64,000 nt of DNA from the NCBI GenBank assembly GCA_023362775.1, contig JALMGJ010000006.1:58557501-58621500 (forward strand). Direction: 5' to 3'. The stretch is from Charina bottae. Lineage: Eukaryota; Chordata; Lepidosauria; Squamata; Charinaidae. Position numbers and translations under genes: made by a program. Below, one piece after another: positions 20,418 through 33,600 of the stretch; positions within the stretch are counted from its first letter, which is position 1; every line of letters starts with the position of its first letter. Below the pieces are notes generated by a model. That model saw only the letters and a program-made list of their open reading frames with translations, did no database searches and had not been told where the DNA came from.

Positions 20418-22915
20418 GTGGCATGTTCCGGCCTTCTGGGCCAGGTCAGTCAACAACAAGGCCCCCTCATATGTGACTTGGTCACTGAGGAGGGAGCAGA
20501 CCTGGCATGTATCACCGAGACCTGGCTGGGCCCAGAAGGAAGGGTGCCCCTTTTGGAGATGTGCCCAGCTAGGTTGTGAGTATGGCACTAGCCGAGATGC
20601 CGGGGCAGGGGAGGAGGGGTGGCTGTTGTCATCCGGGAATCTCTAGTGGCCTTCAGGGGCACTGCTCCACAAGTGGCCGGCTGTGAGACCCTGTTTTTCG
20701 AGTTGGGTTCCCGAGAACAGTTGGAAGTGTTGCTACTGTACCAGCCTCCCTGTTGCATAGCAACATCCCTGCCTGAGCTGCTGGAGGCCGTCTTGGGGTT
20801 GGCGGTGGAGTTCCCCAGACTTAAGGTCCTGGGGGACTTCAACCTGCTGTCCCTGGGGCATGCCTCAGAGGTGGCTCGGGAGTTCATGGCTACCATGGCA
20901 GCCATGGGCCTGTCCCAGATTATTTGGGACCCAACTCGGGACAGTGGCCTCGCCCTGGACTTGACTTTCTTGTCAGAGCAGGGGCAATGCAATCTGAGGG
21001 AATTGTTACATCTGTCCCGATTGTCATGGTCAGATCACGCCTTGAGATTCTCCTATGCCGCCTCCCTCCGCAGGGAGGCAGGACCCATTCAATAGGTCTA
21101 CCCCGGCGACTGATGGACCCAGCAGGGTTTCAGAGGGAGCTGGGGGTTACTGTATAACTGAGGATCTGCTGCACAGTCTAGTGGAGGCCCTGGCTGCTGC
21201 CTGGAATAGGGAGGTGGCCGGGGCCTGGGACAGGATTGTACCTGTGCAACCTGTCTTGCCCCATTGAACCCGACATTCCCCGTGGTTCACGGAGGAGCTG
21301 AGGGTTCTGAAGAGGGTTAAGAGATGTCTAGAGCGCCGCTGGAGGAAGACAAAGACCGAATCCAACCGAACACAAGCTAGAGCCATGATTAAGGCCTACC
21401 TTGTGGCGGTAAGAGCGGAGAAATGTCAATATTTCTCTGCTCTTATTGCATCCACAGAATGCCACCCAATGGCCCTGTTTAAGATCACTCAATCCCTTTT
21501 GGGGAAGGTGGCCCCAGTGACCCACCTACAGGGCTGTGCAGAGGAGTTTTCTGAGCATGTGCAGGATAAAATCACTCAGATCCGTTCCAAGTTGGACTCC
21601 AAGCGTGAGGCATGGTCTGCGGAGATGCCAAGGGAACATACTTACCCAATTATCTGGGAACAGTTTGATCCTGTTGGACCCTCCGGACTGTAAATGCCAC
21701 CACTTGTCATCTAGATCCATGCCCCTCCTGGCTGGTGAAAGCAGCTCGGGAGGTGACATGTGGTTGGGTCCAGACAATGGTTAATACATCCTTGAGAGAG
21801 GGGGCATTTCCAGCTGCCTTTAAGGAGGCGCTGGTGCACCCTCTCCTCAAAAAACTGTTGCTGGACCCTACTGTACTGGACAATTTTCATCCAGTCTCCC
21901 ACCTCCCCTTTTTAGGGAAGGTGGTTGAGAAGGTGGTGGCATTGCAGCTCCAGAGGATTCTGGATGAAAATCCTTTTCTAGTTTAATGGCACCTCTGTAT
22001 CCGGGAAATTGTCATCCTTAGTTCTGGATGGGGTTGCACTGCCCCAGACAGACCCAGTGCGGTATCTGGAGGGTCCTTCTGGACTCAGTTGTGGCCAGGA
22101 GGGCCTTTGCTCAACTCTGTGTTGTACGCCAGTTATGCCCTTTCCTGGATTGGGAAGCCCTCCAAATGGTCACTCATGCCCTAGTCATCTCCCATATAGA
22201 CTATTGCAATGCACTCTACATGGGGCTACCCTTGAAGAGTATCCGGAAGCTACAGCTGGTCCAGAATGTGGCCGCACGGGCAATTCTTAGTGCCCCAAGA
22301 TCGGCACATGTAACACCTTTGCTGCATGTGCTGCATTGGGTACCAGTTTGCTTCTGGGTCCAATTCAAGGTGTTGGTTTAAAGCCCTACATGGCATGGGT
22401 CCAGGTTACCTGAGGGACCGTCTCATCCCCATTTCATGAACCCATCCCACCCGATCATGCAGAAAGGGCAAGTTATAGACTCCATCTGTAAGAGAATTCC
22501 ATTTGGCAGGGTCCAGGAGGTGGGCCTTCTCTGCAGTGGCTCCCGCCCTCTGGAACATTCTGCCCCCGGAGGTCAGGCAAGCCCCATCACTCCTGACCTT
22601 CCGGAAGAACCTGAAGACCTGGCTCTGCCACCTTGCTTGTGGCAGGAAGGAAAGCAGTTACTCTTGGGGATAGCTGGTGCCTTAGTGTGTTCCTCACACA
22701 CATATGAACTGAACTAGATCCTTTACCACCATCTGGAGTTTATTTATTTCTTATTTTTAATATTTATATCCTGTATTTGTATCTATATTTTATCATCTAC
22801 TATTTATGGTTACTGTTTTTAACTTGTTGGTTTTATTGTAAAGCCCAGAGTCCCTCTTTTGGGGGGAGATGGGCGGTGGCAAAATTTGAAAAATAAATAA
22901 ATAAAAAATAAATTC
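20418..22915 (+). mobile_element. L2-type LINE with RT core deleted
   Basis: An apurinic-like endonuclease domain is readable from about 20430 (ACITETWLGPEG, then VAVVIRESLVAF, VLGDFNLLSLG and LSRLSWSDHALRF), broken by stops and frameshifts. The RT N-terminus follows (AFKEALVHPLLKKLLL and LPFLGKVVEKVVALQLQRIL). At about 21985 it jumps to sequence corresponding to position 49770 of the other L2 copy, losing about 550 bp that hold the catalytic YADD region. It resumes with FAQLCVVRQLCPFLD and VTHALVISHIDYCNAL, then a 3' UTR with GGGGGGAGATGGGCGGTGGC and a short (AAAT)n tail. It cannot encode an active enzyme. Confidence 0.9.
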
Positions 22916-22919
22916 CTAA

Positions 22920-24038
22920 TTGCAAGTGACCTATATATACAGTATCTGTCATAAAAAATTGCTTGGTGCTGTGTGTGGTGTGGTGTGTCTTATGCCTGCA
23001 AATCTCAATATTTCCAACTAGCATGACTGGAAGTTGTAGTCTCAATATACAGTGTTTTCTAGTTTGGAGAAGATGCTTTTGCTATTTCACAGTTAGTAAT
23101 ATGAATTACTAGCCCCAGACAGAAAGCAATTCCTACTCAACCCAATCCACTATCTTCACACATTTCTACCAGTATTATATCAAAGCTCTTTGTGTTAGAG
23201 CTGTAGACAAGCATTGCATTTACTACTGCAGGCATGACTTTCCTTAAGCAGATCTGAGAGTGCTAACAGTGATCTTAGTGCAGTTTGCACTTGCACTTGC
23301 TCCTAAATATATTGTTATTTTTAGCCAGGGAACCTATAAGAGAGGAAAAGAGTGTCTCCTCTCCATGGTTACTGACAATAATAGGCACATATGCTAGTTA
23401 AAAATAACAATTATTTTCTCTGAAATAGGGCTTATTTCTGAAATGTGTCATTAAAGGTCTTTACATTGACTTAGCTTAATCTTCTACCTTTCAGTAAAAA
23501 TAGCACACTCACACAAACACACATACAATTGGATTGTTTCATATAATGTTTACGTATAACCTTTCTAGCCCACAGTTACAAATCAAATGCAGAGATAAAA
23601 GTACATGTTACTTTCAATGACATTCAGCACAGTTGAATCTCAGAAGCTAATATTGTAGCTAATACTCTTTGATCATTTTCATTAAGTTCATTTTCAATGG
23701 CTTTGGCATTTTGAAATGATGGTCTCTTTTAATGAAACTGATTGCTTGTTTTCAATCATGTCATCTTCTCTGGAGAATGCTAGAATGACCTTGAGACACT
23801 AATGAAAAGGACTGTCTTTTTGATGCAGATAATGAAATGTTTCATTGGTTAATGTACTATTTTGTTATCTTACCCAACCTCCTTATTTGTTTAGCCTACC
23901 CAGCTGTGGCTCGTTCATCATTTTCTACTATTACAGTTCAATAAAATGTTACAGGCAGTTTCCACCTCGTTGGTTTTCAAACATTTTTACAGTATAATTT
24001 TGACATTACTCTTTTTCCCCTTCCCTTTTTATAAAGAA
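22920..24038. other. no recognised feature
   Basis: A+T-rich unique-looking DNA. A (GTGTGTG)-rich run near 22970-22990 and a CA-rich run near 23508-23523 are the only simple repeats. Confidence 0.45.
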
Positions 24039-24283
24039 AGAATGGTCTAGTGGTTAAGGCAACGGGCTAGAAATCAGCAGACTGTGAGTTCTAGTCCCGC
24101 CTTAGCATGAAAGCCGGCTGGGTGACCTTGGACCAGTCACTCTCTCACAGCCCAACTCACCTCACAGGGTTGTTGTTGTGGGGAAAATAGGAGGAGGAAG
24201 GAGTATTTGGTATGTTCACCGCCTTGGGTTATTTATAAAAATAATAAAGGTGGGATATAAAATAAATAAATAAATAAAAATGG
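24039..24283 (+). repeat. Sauria-type SINE
   Basis: The head is slightly 5'-truncated (GAATGGTCTAGTGGTTAAGG), with the B-box region GAGTTCTAGTCCCGCCTTAG, the body TGACCTTGGACCAGTCACTC and CAGGGTTGTTGTTGTGGGGA, and the tail TTATTTATAAAAATAATAAA then (AAAT)n. Confidence 0.92.
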
Positions 24284-24647
24284 GAAGAAAATAATAATAA
24301 ATCAATAATTAATCTCACTCAGACAAAAGGAACACAGAAACCAATGCGAGAAGAATTTGAAAAACTATGCAAAAGCTACGCAAAGAGTAATTAAGAAACC
24401 ATTTATTATTAATTCCTCAGCCATGATCAAGAAAGGACAATAAAACTGTCATGACCTGTAAACAGTTGACATTGGAAAGAACATTTGCTAAGCATACCTT
24501 ATTATGAGGACAGGGGTGTAGACCTTGGTCATGGAACTGCATTGGCAGGAAAATATAATCTCATACTTTGTACTATGTAAACTCCTCTATTTCAAATAAA
24601 ATAGCAAATTATCTTTTGAAAGCTATCTTTTAAAGTCTATGTCTAGG

Positions 24648-24920
24648 CAACATGGCCTTTCGGAAGGCCCTTAAGATCTGGCTCTGCCGCCTGGCCTGGG
24701 ACGACGGAGGTGGTAGTGTCTCTTGGGGTTGGCTGGCCCCGTAGCACCATGATCTACTCTGCGGTCCTTAATCCATCTTGGACTTTATTTATTTTATGCT
24801 TGTTGTGTTTTTAGATATTTTGTATAGTTTTTAAATTTTATTTGCTGTAACCCGCCCAGAGTCCCTTGTATGGGAGATGGGCGGGGGATAAATAGAACAA
24901 ATAGAATAGAATAGAACATG
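24648..24920 (+). mobile_element. L2-type LINE 3' end with AATAG tail
   Basis: It resumes at the end of the ORF (TTTCGGAAGGCCCTTAAGAT, encoding FRKALKIWLCRLAWDDGG), followed by a 3' UTR with CCCGCCCAGAGTCCCTTGTA and GGGAGATGGGCGGGGGATAA. It ends in AATAG-type repeats (AATAGAATAGAATAG) rather than AAAT. Confidence 0.85.
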
Positions 24921-25181
24921 GATGCCAGGGCAATGATGCATCTGCCAACAAATTATTTGGCATTCATCAAGCTCCCTGCTCTAGTTCTTTTTAAAGAATC
25001 TTTAATTTAAAAATGAATGGGAAGCTGGTGTGCTTGAAAGGAAAGCATCAGCCACAGGCATAATCTGTATTTCCAGAAAGGTTTTGGACCCATGGACACT
25101 TTCTTAGCCAGCCTAGTGTAGTACGTAAGGGGTTGGACTTGCACCAGGGAGAAGGATGTGCTATGTATGTCACCTTGAGCT

Positions 25182-25264
25182 CCGGAAGGAAGGAAGGAAG
25201 GAAGGAAGGAAGGAAGGAAGGAAGGAAGGAAGGAAGGAAGGAAGGAAGGAAGGAAGGAAGGAAG
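25182..25264 (+). repeat. (GGAA)n microsatellite
   Basis: About 20 uninterrupted GGAA tetramers (82 bp). The long open frames here (EGRKEGRK and SFLPSFLP repeats) are only translations of this microsatellite. Confidence 0.98.
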
Positions 25265-26339
25265 ATGCAGGCCATTTCTTTGCCTTCTGATATATGGTTG
25301 TCTTGGCAACTATTTTGTGAAAGTAATGTGTGCTCAAATTTTCAAAGATGTCCCATGGCCCAGAAAAATTGGGGAAAGACCGTGTCTGACTGCAAACATT
25401 TTCTTCCTTAAAAATAGGTTCCAATGTATGGTTACATCTATAATCAGCATGAATGGTACAAGTAGAAATATTGCTATAATTTACATCTGTTGTAATTCCA
25501 CCATCTGCAAAACATAGTTGACTAGGAATGATCTTTCTAAAAGGATTTGCATTGTCTACTTATCGACAAATAAGTCAGTAAAGCTGTCACCAACTGAGAG
25601 AGCCTTTTTATTACTTCAATTTCCACATGAGCTCAGACAATAAATCATGAAAAGTAGAGAAAACAGATACGATGGTGATGGTCAAGGACTACAGTGTTAT
25701 AGCGTAAATAGCTATGGGATAAAGCTGCTATTTTAGACCACTATTGGGATTATACCGGATGTGTAGCAGCTGCATCAGTTTGTTGCCTGATCTTGTTTTG
25801 TTTACCCAATTTATTATATTTAAGCCTAGACTACATATCCAGCTATGTCAGAGCAGTACTTTGCCTAATAATGAAAGAAGAAAAAGAGAAACATTAGTTC
25901 TTTTTTATGTGCTGTATTTTCTCCCCTGTAAGACTCACTGATCCACCTAAATTCAAGCAACCTCCAGATATGAAGTTTTAGATATAATTAAATCTCATTT
26001 TATTCTGGACTGTTGATTCAGAAATTAACCATAGAGCCACAGATTACTTAATGAGAATGATATAAAAGAAACTTGTGGATTTATTCAGCAATTATACAGG
26101 CTTTAGTGTGTTTCCAAATTATTGTAACTGTATCTTGAAAACCTTTTTAAAAAGTAGATTGCAACATCCCTGCATCCCTGCATCCATCCATGCTTATTTA
26201 TCATACTATTCCCTTTCAGTGTATTGTTATGCAGATTACAGAAAAGTTGAAAGCAATAATAAAAAATAGAAATTACAGACATGATGTAAGAGAGAGAAAA
26301 GATAAAATATGGCTAAATCTAGATTACACTAACATCATT
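25265..26339. other. no recognised feature
   Basis: A+T-rich, no gene. A few CATCC repeats lie near 26165-26190. Confidence 0.45.
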
Positions 26340-27400
26340 CACTATACCTCTCCATAGCTTTCTCCTTGCAAATCATGTATTCATCCACCCTATACTGATT
26401 AATACATTGCCTTTTATTTCACCTTTTGTTTCCTGAACTTCTCTTTTCCTGAGGATCTCATGAACTTCATCCATCCACTACCTTACCAATCTTCCACTTC
26501 CTCTTGATCCATTCATTATTCCTACAGATATAATTTTTTTTGCAATTCAATCTTCATTTATTAAATCTATATAATAAAATGACCTAAATGTACTTTTTTT
26601 CTACTGATCACTTATTTTTGCATTCAGTCCACGTTCATTTATTACCCATTAATTTTATACTCTAATTTTTCTTCTTTTATCATACATATTTCTTAAGTAA
26701 TATATTTCCAATGCATTCAGCTTACTTTTATATTTCTCCTGACATACCTAGCTCTCAGTTCTGCAAAATCAGGTGAGCAGAAACACATACACAACCATTT
26801 CTGTTTCTTTTGGCAACATTCATTCCTTATAACACCAGAAATCACCACCTTTCTACCAGCATTTGAATATCATAAAATTTCTCCATCCATTTTCCCACCT
26901 TCCATAAATATTCTACTAAGAAATGCATACAAATTCACCAATTTGTTCTAGTTTTCTCCATTTATGTATAATTTGCAACTGTTCATACCATTTTATCTAT
27001 CAAACATAACTACCTTGGTCTTTGATACTTTCCATATCCATATCATTTGTTGAATCTAACATGCACTGCAGATCATTCAGGTTTCCAGCCAACAGCACAG
27101 CATCTATACATAAAGAAATATAGTGCACATTCATGTCCCGAACCAACACACTTCTCATGTCAGCACAAGCATTTCATTATTCATTCATCCATAAATACAT
27201 TAAACAATCAAAAATCCTTATCTTCCTCATTATTGAATCAATCCATTAATTCCATTTATTTTCATGCATGCTTTATACCACTCTTTCTGCAGTCAGCAAC
27301 CAATCTTCAGCTCTTTATTTGTGCAAAATACTTCATAATTAAAGTCAATCTATTTTATCATATGTGTTCTCTAAATCAACAACTTAAGGCATAGTCACAT
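26340..27400 (-). mobile_element. Decayed non-LTR retrotransposon (LINE) on minus strand
   Basis: Scattered minus-strand pieces fit a LINE RT and its downstream region: near 27370 LLI*RTHMI-like sequence corresponds to the VDLEKAYD motif A block; near 27080 DAVLLAGNLNDLQCMLDST corresponds to the (A)DD motif C region; near 26480 WMDEVHEILRKREVQE is typical of LINE C-termini. Many stops and indels separate them. The style is closer to R4/Dong-like elements than to L2, BovB or L1, but the clade is a guess. Confidence 0.5.
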
Positions 27401-30030
27401 GACCTGATAGGTCAGTGACTGCCATGTTTTGTTTTGTTTTGCAGAAAAAGTTATTTTCTAGGAATCTCTAATTATTATGAGAAACAAATGTCTTATACAA
27501 GCAATCATTTTAATTCTCTGATGTTAATTTAGAACCACTGTAAATTCAGAAATAAATTGCATGTAAGGGACAGCTAAGGTTGGTTTGTGTAGAGTGTTAC
27601 TTCTACCACTTTTCTATGAAACAAATTGGTTATATGCATGTGTCAGAGTTTCCTTGTGAATTGCAAATCGTTTTTTCTACTTTCTGTAGCGTTTCCCAAA
27701 ACAACTTCACTGATAAAGCAGGTGCAGCTGCCATCACGTGATGTTATGTCTCAGTCTAAAACTATCCCATGGGAACTCCCGGGGGGGGAGACAGTATGCT
27801 TGGTTAGGTGCGACACCGCCACCTCATGGCGGTTTATACTATGTGCAATCCTGAACGCTTTAGGCTTTGTAAATCTGAAAAAGCTTTGTGACCCTCTGAT
27901 CCTAAGGTTCCACCAATCAGAAAGCTGAAACAAGTGTATATCTCAGCTGTGAACTATGGGTCTATGCTTCTTGACTTCTGTCCGGTCTTTTAGCCATGTT
28001 CGTGTGTGTGTTCTACTTCTGAAGACTGGGAAGTGCGTAGCTATGCGTGGCTGTGTGTGTAGGCCATGGCATGAGCCCCTTCATGTCTGTCAATGGAAAC
28101 AATACACAAAACTCTGCTTGTAAGTTTGTTTTTCCTTTTTGCAATAATGTAACTGTATATACATTTATTGCCTTTAATACAAGTAAACATTTTAGCCATA
28201 AAAGCTGCACTCTGTCTGTTTACTCTGCACCTTAACCCTATAAGCCAGCATTAACCCACAGCATGTTTTATTATTTCATTCCATTTCTATGTTTTTAGAC
28301 TACAGGCATGAGTACATAATATTGCTAGTCTGTTAATCTGTTCTATAGTGGCACTTCTAGAACCAAATTTTGCAGTGCGTGTTTTTCATTGCCTTTTGCT
28401 TGACATCATGTGGTTTTATTGTTATTTTAACAGCTGTTTTTCTGTTGTGTTTTTAGCTCTGAAAGTTTTAGTGGTTTTCTTGTTATTTTTCTTTAACACT
28501 GATGTCCTGAGAACCATCAGAAGCATGTTGCTTGGATAAAAATTCCCCAATTTTTGAAATTCACACGTAGCTGATCCAATCAATGTTTATGCAAAAATAG
28601 GAAATGTATGCTGCTTCTTTCTCCTCCATAGTAAGCACAAAGCTCAGCCATAGTTGGTTATTATTTATATTAGTTTATAACTGATCATTAACAATAAATG
28701 TAGCATAATGCAAAACATGCAATCCAACAGACTTGCAGATAGGCCTAACTTCATTTAACCTGAAGATTTAAGCCTGCTTTAATGAAAATAGCTGAGAAAG
28801 AAACAATTAGGAATGCATATAGCTTAAAAAACAATCAGCTATATAAACATTAAATAAGATAAGCACAACTGCTACTACCCTAGAGTTTTACAAAGCCTGG
28901 TAATAAATTGGAAAAACTAACTCAAGCAAAAGGATGTTTCCACACTGCACTGCTGATATTTTCATTCCTCATTGCCCCCAAACAGTTCAGAACAACCTGA
29001 TGTTGCTTCACTGCTACAGATCTTGAAACAATCAGTGCTCCCATCAGCTGACTAATACATGGAACAAAGTTTGCTTTCACAATGACATGCATTTTGTCTT
29101 TTCTTTGCTGTCCCCATCGTTCCCTCTGCTGCTGCCACTGGCTGACATAAGAAATCAAGCTGCATTAAGGGAGAATATGGGCACTTTATTTTTGCATAAA
29201 TATTCATTAGATCCAGATACATGTGAATTTTGAAATGTAAGGGCAAGTCCTATGCTTCTCTTGTGCAACTATTATGTGCTATTTAGGGAATTTTTATCCA
29301 GGCAATGTGCTTCCAATGGTTCTCAAGACAGTGTCAGATAGAAATAACAAGAAAACCACTAAGATGTTCAGAGCTAAAAACACAATAAAAAGCAGCTGTT
29401 CAAATAACAATATAACAAACTACATGATGCCAAGCAAAAGGCAGATGGGGAGGAGTACAATGAAAGCCCAATGCAATATTTCATTCTAGAAAAAGTGTCA
29501 TGATAGAACAGATTAATAGGGTAGCAATATTATGTATTCATGAACGTAGTCTACAAAACATAGGAATGGTATAATAAGTCATGCATATAGCCCAAACAGA
29601 TTTTATTGAAAAATGGTAGCACTAACCCATCACACAAACCAACTTTAGCAGTGCCATGCATGCAGTCCAAGGTTGCAATACAAGCACTTCATTTCTCCCT
29701 GCTGAAAGATCAGTAACACCAAACTCCTCCTCTCCTACTATTCCTATAAAAATGTTGCAACTAAGATCCAGGGCTTACATTTGCTTCTCATCCCTCATGC
29801 TCCCCAAACATATTTATTTATTATTAAAAGGGTGTCTTGACTTTCTGGTTTTACAAGCTGGCTCACAACAATAAAAACAAAAACAAAAAATAAAATATAA
29901 AATATAAAACAACAGATTTATACAGTTAAAATGTAAAGTATCATCAGAATAATGGACAGGTAAAAGTGAGCAAAAAGAGGTACAGTTTTACCATTTTGCT
30001 ACATGCTAGAAGAGTGGGAGCCAAGTGTAA
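27400..30030. other. long stretch without recognised genes
   Basis: A+T-rich, apparently unique DNA. At about 29808-29930 a faint reverse L2-type tail is visible (TTTATTTATTATTAAAAGGG, then CTCACAACAATAAAAACAAA). A run of nine G lies near 27782. No gene is supported. Confidence 0.4.
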
Positions 30031-30036
30031 ATCCAT

Positions 30037-30173
30037 TGCTAGGGTGATGAGGGGTGAAACATATCTTAAGTCTGCAACAGACAGAAAATATGTGAAAGAG
30101 GCCCAGACAAACACCTCCCTGATTCATAGAAGTATAAGAAGGGGGAGGAGGTACAGCACAATCAGACTTGCAA
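30037..30173 (+). mobile_element. Truncated LTR-A, plus orientation
   Basis: It matches the reverse complement of the adjacent 30180-30376 element over most of its length: both read GGGGTGAAA.ATATCTTAAGTC-like sequence, a TATA-like GTATAAGA and GTACAGCACAATCAGACTTG. It stops in the R region just after CTTGCAA, so it lacks the polyadenylation part. Confidence 0.7.
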
Positions 30174-30179
30174 CAGTGA

Positions 30180-30376
30180 TGTCATCCCCACCAGGTAGAT
30201 CAGACCAGGAAATCAACGCTACAGGAAGATTAAAACTACTTTCATTGAGAGTGGCTATAAAACAGAATCTTGCAAGTCTGATTGTGCTGTACCTCATTCC
30301 CCTTCTATCTGTTTCTCCCTATTTCCTATCTGTTGTGGACTTAAGATACATTTCACCCCTTAGTACCCTAGTAACA
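30180..30376 (-). mobile_element. LTR-A copy, minus orientation
   Basis: Read on the minus strand it runs from TGTTACTAGGG to GGGGATGACA and includes GTACAGCACAATCAGACTTG, CAAGATTCTGTTTTATAGCC and a worn polyadenylation region (CTCAATGAAAGT). It lies head to head, six bases away, with the truncated copy on its left; the pair forms an inverted repeat with arms of about 130 bp. No clear TSD is seen. Confidence 0.72.
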
Positions 30377-30608
30377 GATCTTGCATATCCCCATCAAGGT
30401 CATACTCCTTACTCTCTACACCAAGTGCATCTCCCTGAGGACAGCATTCCATAGCCTGGGAGACACAGGCAAAGGACTGCTCCCATGTATCAGATAACCA
30501 AGCTTCTAGCATCAGGAGTATCCCCCAAAAAGCATCTGCTTCTGACCTAAGAAACTGGGCAGGAAATGAGGAGGCAACCTCTTCATTAGCACAGCCGTCT
30601 GCCAGATT

Positions 30609-33600
30609 CCCCTTCATGGATCACTGCCTTGTCGTGGCGAAGGGGCTTGCGTAACTCAATGAAGTCAGGTCAAGAAGAACAGGTCATGATGGAGAGTTCT
30701 GACAAAACGTGGTCCACTGGAGGAGGAAATGGCAAACCACTCCAGTATCCTTGCCAAGAAAACCCATGGACAGTATCAAAAGGCTAAAAGATATGACGCC
30801 GGAAGATGAGCCCCTCAGGTCGGAAGGTGTCCAAAATGCTACTGGGGAAGAGCGGAGGGCAATTCCGAGTAGCTCCAGAAAGTGTGAAACGGCTGGGCCA
30901 AAGCCGAAAGGACGCTCAGTTGTGGATGTGTCTGGAAGTGGAAGGAAAGTCCGATGCTGTAAAGAACAATATTGCATAGGAACCTGGAATGTAAGAACTA
31001 TGAATCAAGGTAAGCTGGATGTGGTCAAACATGAGATGACAAGATTGAACATCGACATCTTGGGAATCAGCGAACTAAAATGGAGAGGAATGGGCGAATT
31101 TAATTCAGGAGACCATTATATATACTACTGTGGGCAAGAATCCCTTAGAAGAAATGGAGTAGCTCTCATAGTCAATAAAAGAGTGGGAAAGGCAGTACTG
31201 GGGTACAACCTCAAAAACGACAGAATGCTTTCAGTTCGAATCCAAGGCAAACCATTCAACATCACAGTGATCCAAGTCTATGCCCCAACCACTGATGCCA
31301 AAGAAGCTGAAGTTGACCGGTTCTATGAAGACCTACAACACCTTCTAGAACTAACACCAAAAAAAGATGTCCTTTTCATCATAGGGGACTGGAATGCTAA
31401 GGTAGGAAGTCAAAAAATAACCGGAATAACAGGCAAGTTCGGCCTCGGAGTACAAAATGAAGCAGGGCAAAGGCTAATAGAGTTTTGTCAAGAGAACACG
31501 CTGGTCATAGCAAACACTCTTTTCCAACAACACAAGAGACGACTCTACACATGGACATCACCAGATGGTCAATACCGAAATCAGATTGATTATATACTTT
31601 GCAGCCAAAGATGGAGAAGCTCTATACAATCAGCAAAAACAAGACCTGGAGCTGACTGTGGCTCAGATCATGAGCTTCTTATTGCAAAATTTAGGCTTAA
31701 ATTGAAGAATGTAGAGAAAACCACTAGACCAATCAGGTATGACCTAAATCACATCCCTTATGAATATACAGTGGAAGTGAGGAATAGATTTAAAGGATTA
31801 GATCTGGTAGACAGAGAGCCTGAAGAACTATGGATGGAGGTTCGTAACATTGTACAGGAGGCAGCAACTAAAACCATCCCAAAGAAAAAGAAATGCAAGA
31901 AAGCAAAGTGGCTGACTGATGAGGCTTTACAAATAGCTGAGGAAAGAAGGGAAGCAAAAGGCAAGGGAGAAAGGGAAAGATATAAACAACTGAATGCAGA
32001 ATTCCAGAGAATAGCAAGGAGAGATAAGAAGGCCTTCTTAAATGAACAATGCAAAGAAATCGAGGAAAACAATAGAATGGGGAAGACTAGAGATCTCTTC
32101 AAGAAAATCGGAGATATCAAGGGAACGTTTTGTGCAAAGATGGGCATGATAAAGGACAAAAAAGGCAGGGACCTAACAGAAGCAGAAGAGATTAAGAAGA
32201 GGTGGCAAGAATACACAGAAGAACTATACAAGAAAGATCTTAATATCCCTGATAAATACGATGGTGTGGTCACTGAGCTTGAGCCGGACATCCTAGAGAG
32301 TGAAGTCAAGTGGGCCTTAGGAAGCATTACTAACAACAAAGCTAGCGGAGAAGACAGTATCCCAGCTGAGCTATTTAAAATCCTAAAAGATGATGCTGTT
32401 AAAGTGCTGCACTCAATATGCCAACAAATTTGGAAAACTCAACAGTGGCCACAGGATTGGAAAAGGTCAGTTTACGTTCCAATTCCAAAGAAAGGCAATG
32501 CCAAAGAATGTTCAAACTACCGTACAATTGCGCTCATTTCACATGCCAGCAAGGTTATGCTCAAAATCCTACAAGCTAGGCTTCAGCAGCATGTGAACCG
32601 AGAACTACCAGAAGTGCAAGCTGGGTTTCGAAGAGGCAGAGGAACTAGAGATCAGATTGCCAACATTCGCTGGATCATGGAAAAAGCAAGAGAGTTCCAG
32701 AAAAACATCTACTTCTGCTTCATTGACTACGCTAAAGCCTTTGATTGTGTGGATCACAACAAACTGTGGCAAATTCTTAAAGAGATGGGAGTACCAGACC
32801 ACCTTACCTGTCTCCTGAGAAACCTGTATGTGGGTCAAGAAGCAACAGTTAGAACCGGACATGGAACAACCGACTGGTTCAAAATTGGGAAAGGAGTACG
32901 ACAAGGCTGTATATTATCACCCTGCTTATTTAACTTATATGCAGAGTACATCATGAGAAATGCCGGGCTGGATGAATCACAAGCCGGAGTTAAGATTGCC
33001 GGGAAAAATATCAACAACCTCAGATATGCAGACGATACCACCCTAATGGCAGAAAGTGAAGAGGAACTAAAGAGCCTCTTGATGAGGGTGAAAGAGGAGA
33101 GTGCAAAAGCTGGCTTGAAACTCAACATTAAAAAAACCCAGATCATGGCATCTGGTCCCATCACTTCCTGGCAAATAGAAGGGGAAGAAATGGAAGCAGT
33201 GACAGATTTTATTTTCTTGGGCTCCAAGATCACCACAGACGGTGACTGCAGCCATGAAATTAAAAGACGCTTGCTCCTTGGAAGGAAAGCTATGGCAAAC
33301 CTAGACAGCATATTAAAAAGCAGAGACATCACCTTGCCGACAAAGGTCCGTATAGTTAAAGCTATGGTTTTTCCAGTGGCAATGTATGGCTGTGAGAGTT
33401 GGACTATAAGGAAGGCTGAGCGCCGAAGAATTGATGCTTTCGAGCTGTGGTGCTGGAGAAGACTCTTGAGAGTCCCTTGGACTGCAAGGAGGTCAAACCA
33501 GTCAATCCTAAAGGAAATCAACCCTGACTGCTCATTGGAAGGACAGATGCTGAAGCTGAAGCTCAAATACTTTGGCCACCTAATGAGAAGAGAGGACTCA

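Noticed and set aside
20619..21095. 158-residue frame as a host gene
   Set aside because: VLGDFNL and SWSDHALRF are L2 endonuclease motifs and the frame is part of a decayed LINE.
25007..25424. Frames encoding (FLPS)n or (EGRK)n repeats
   Set aside because: Pure translation of the GGAA microsatellite.
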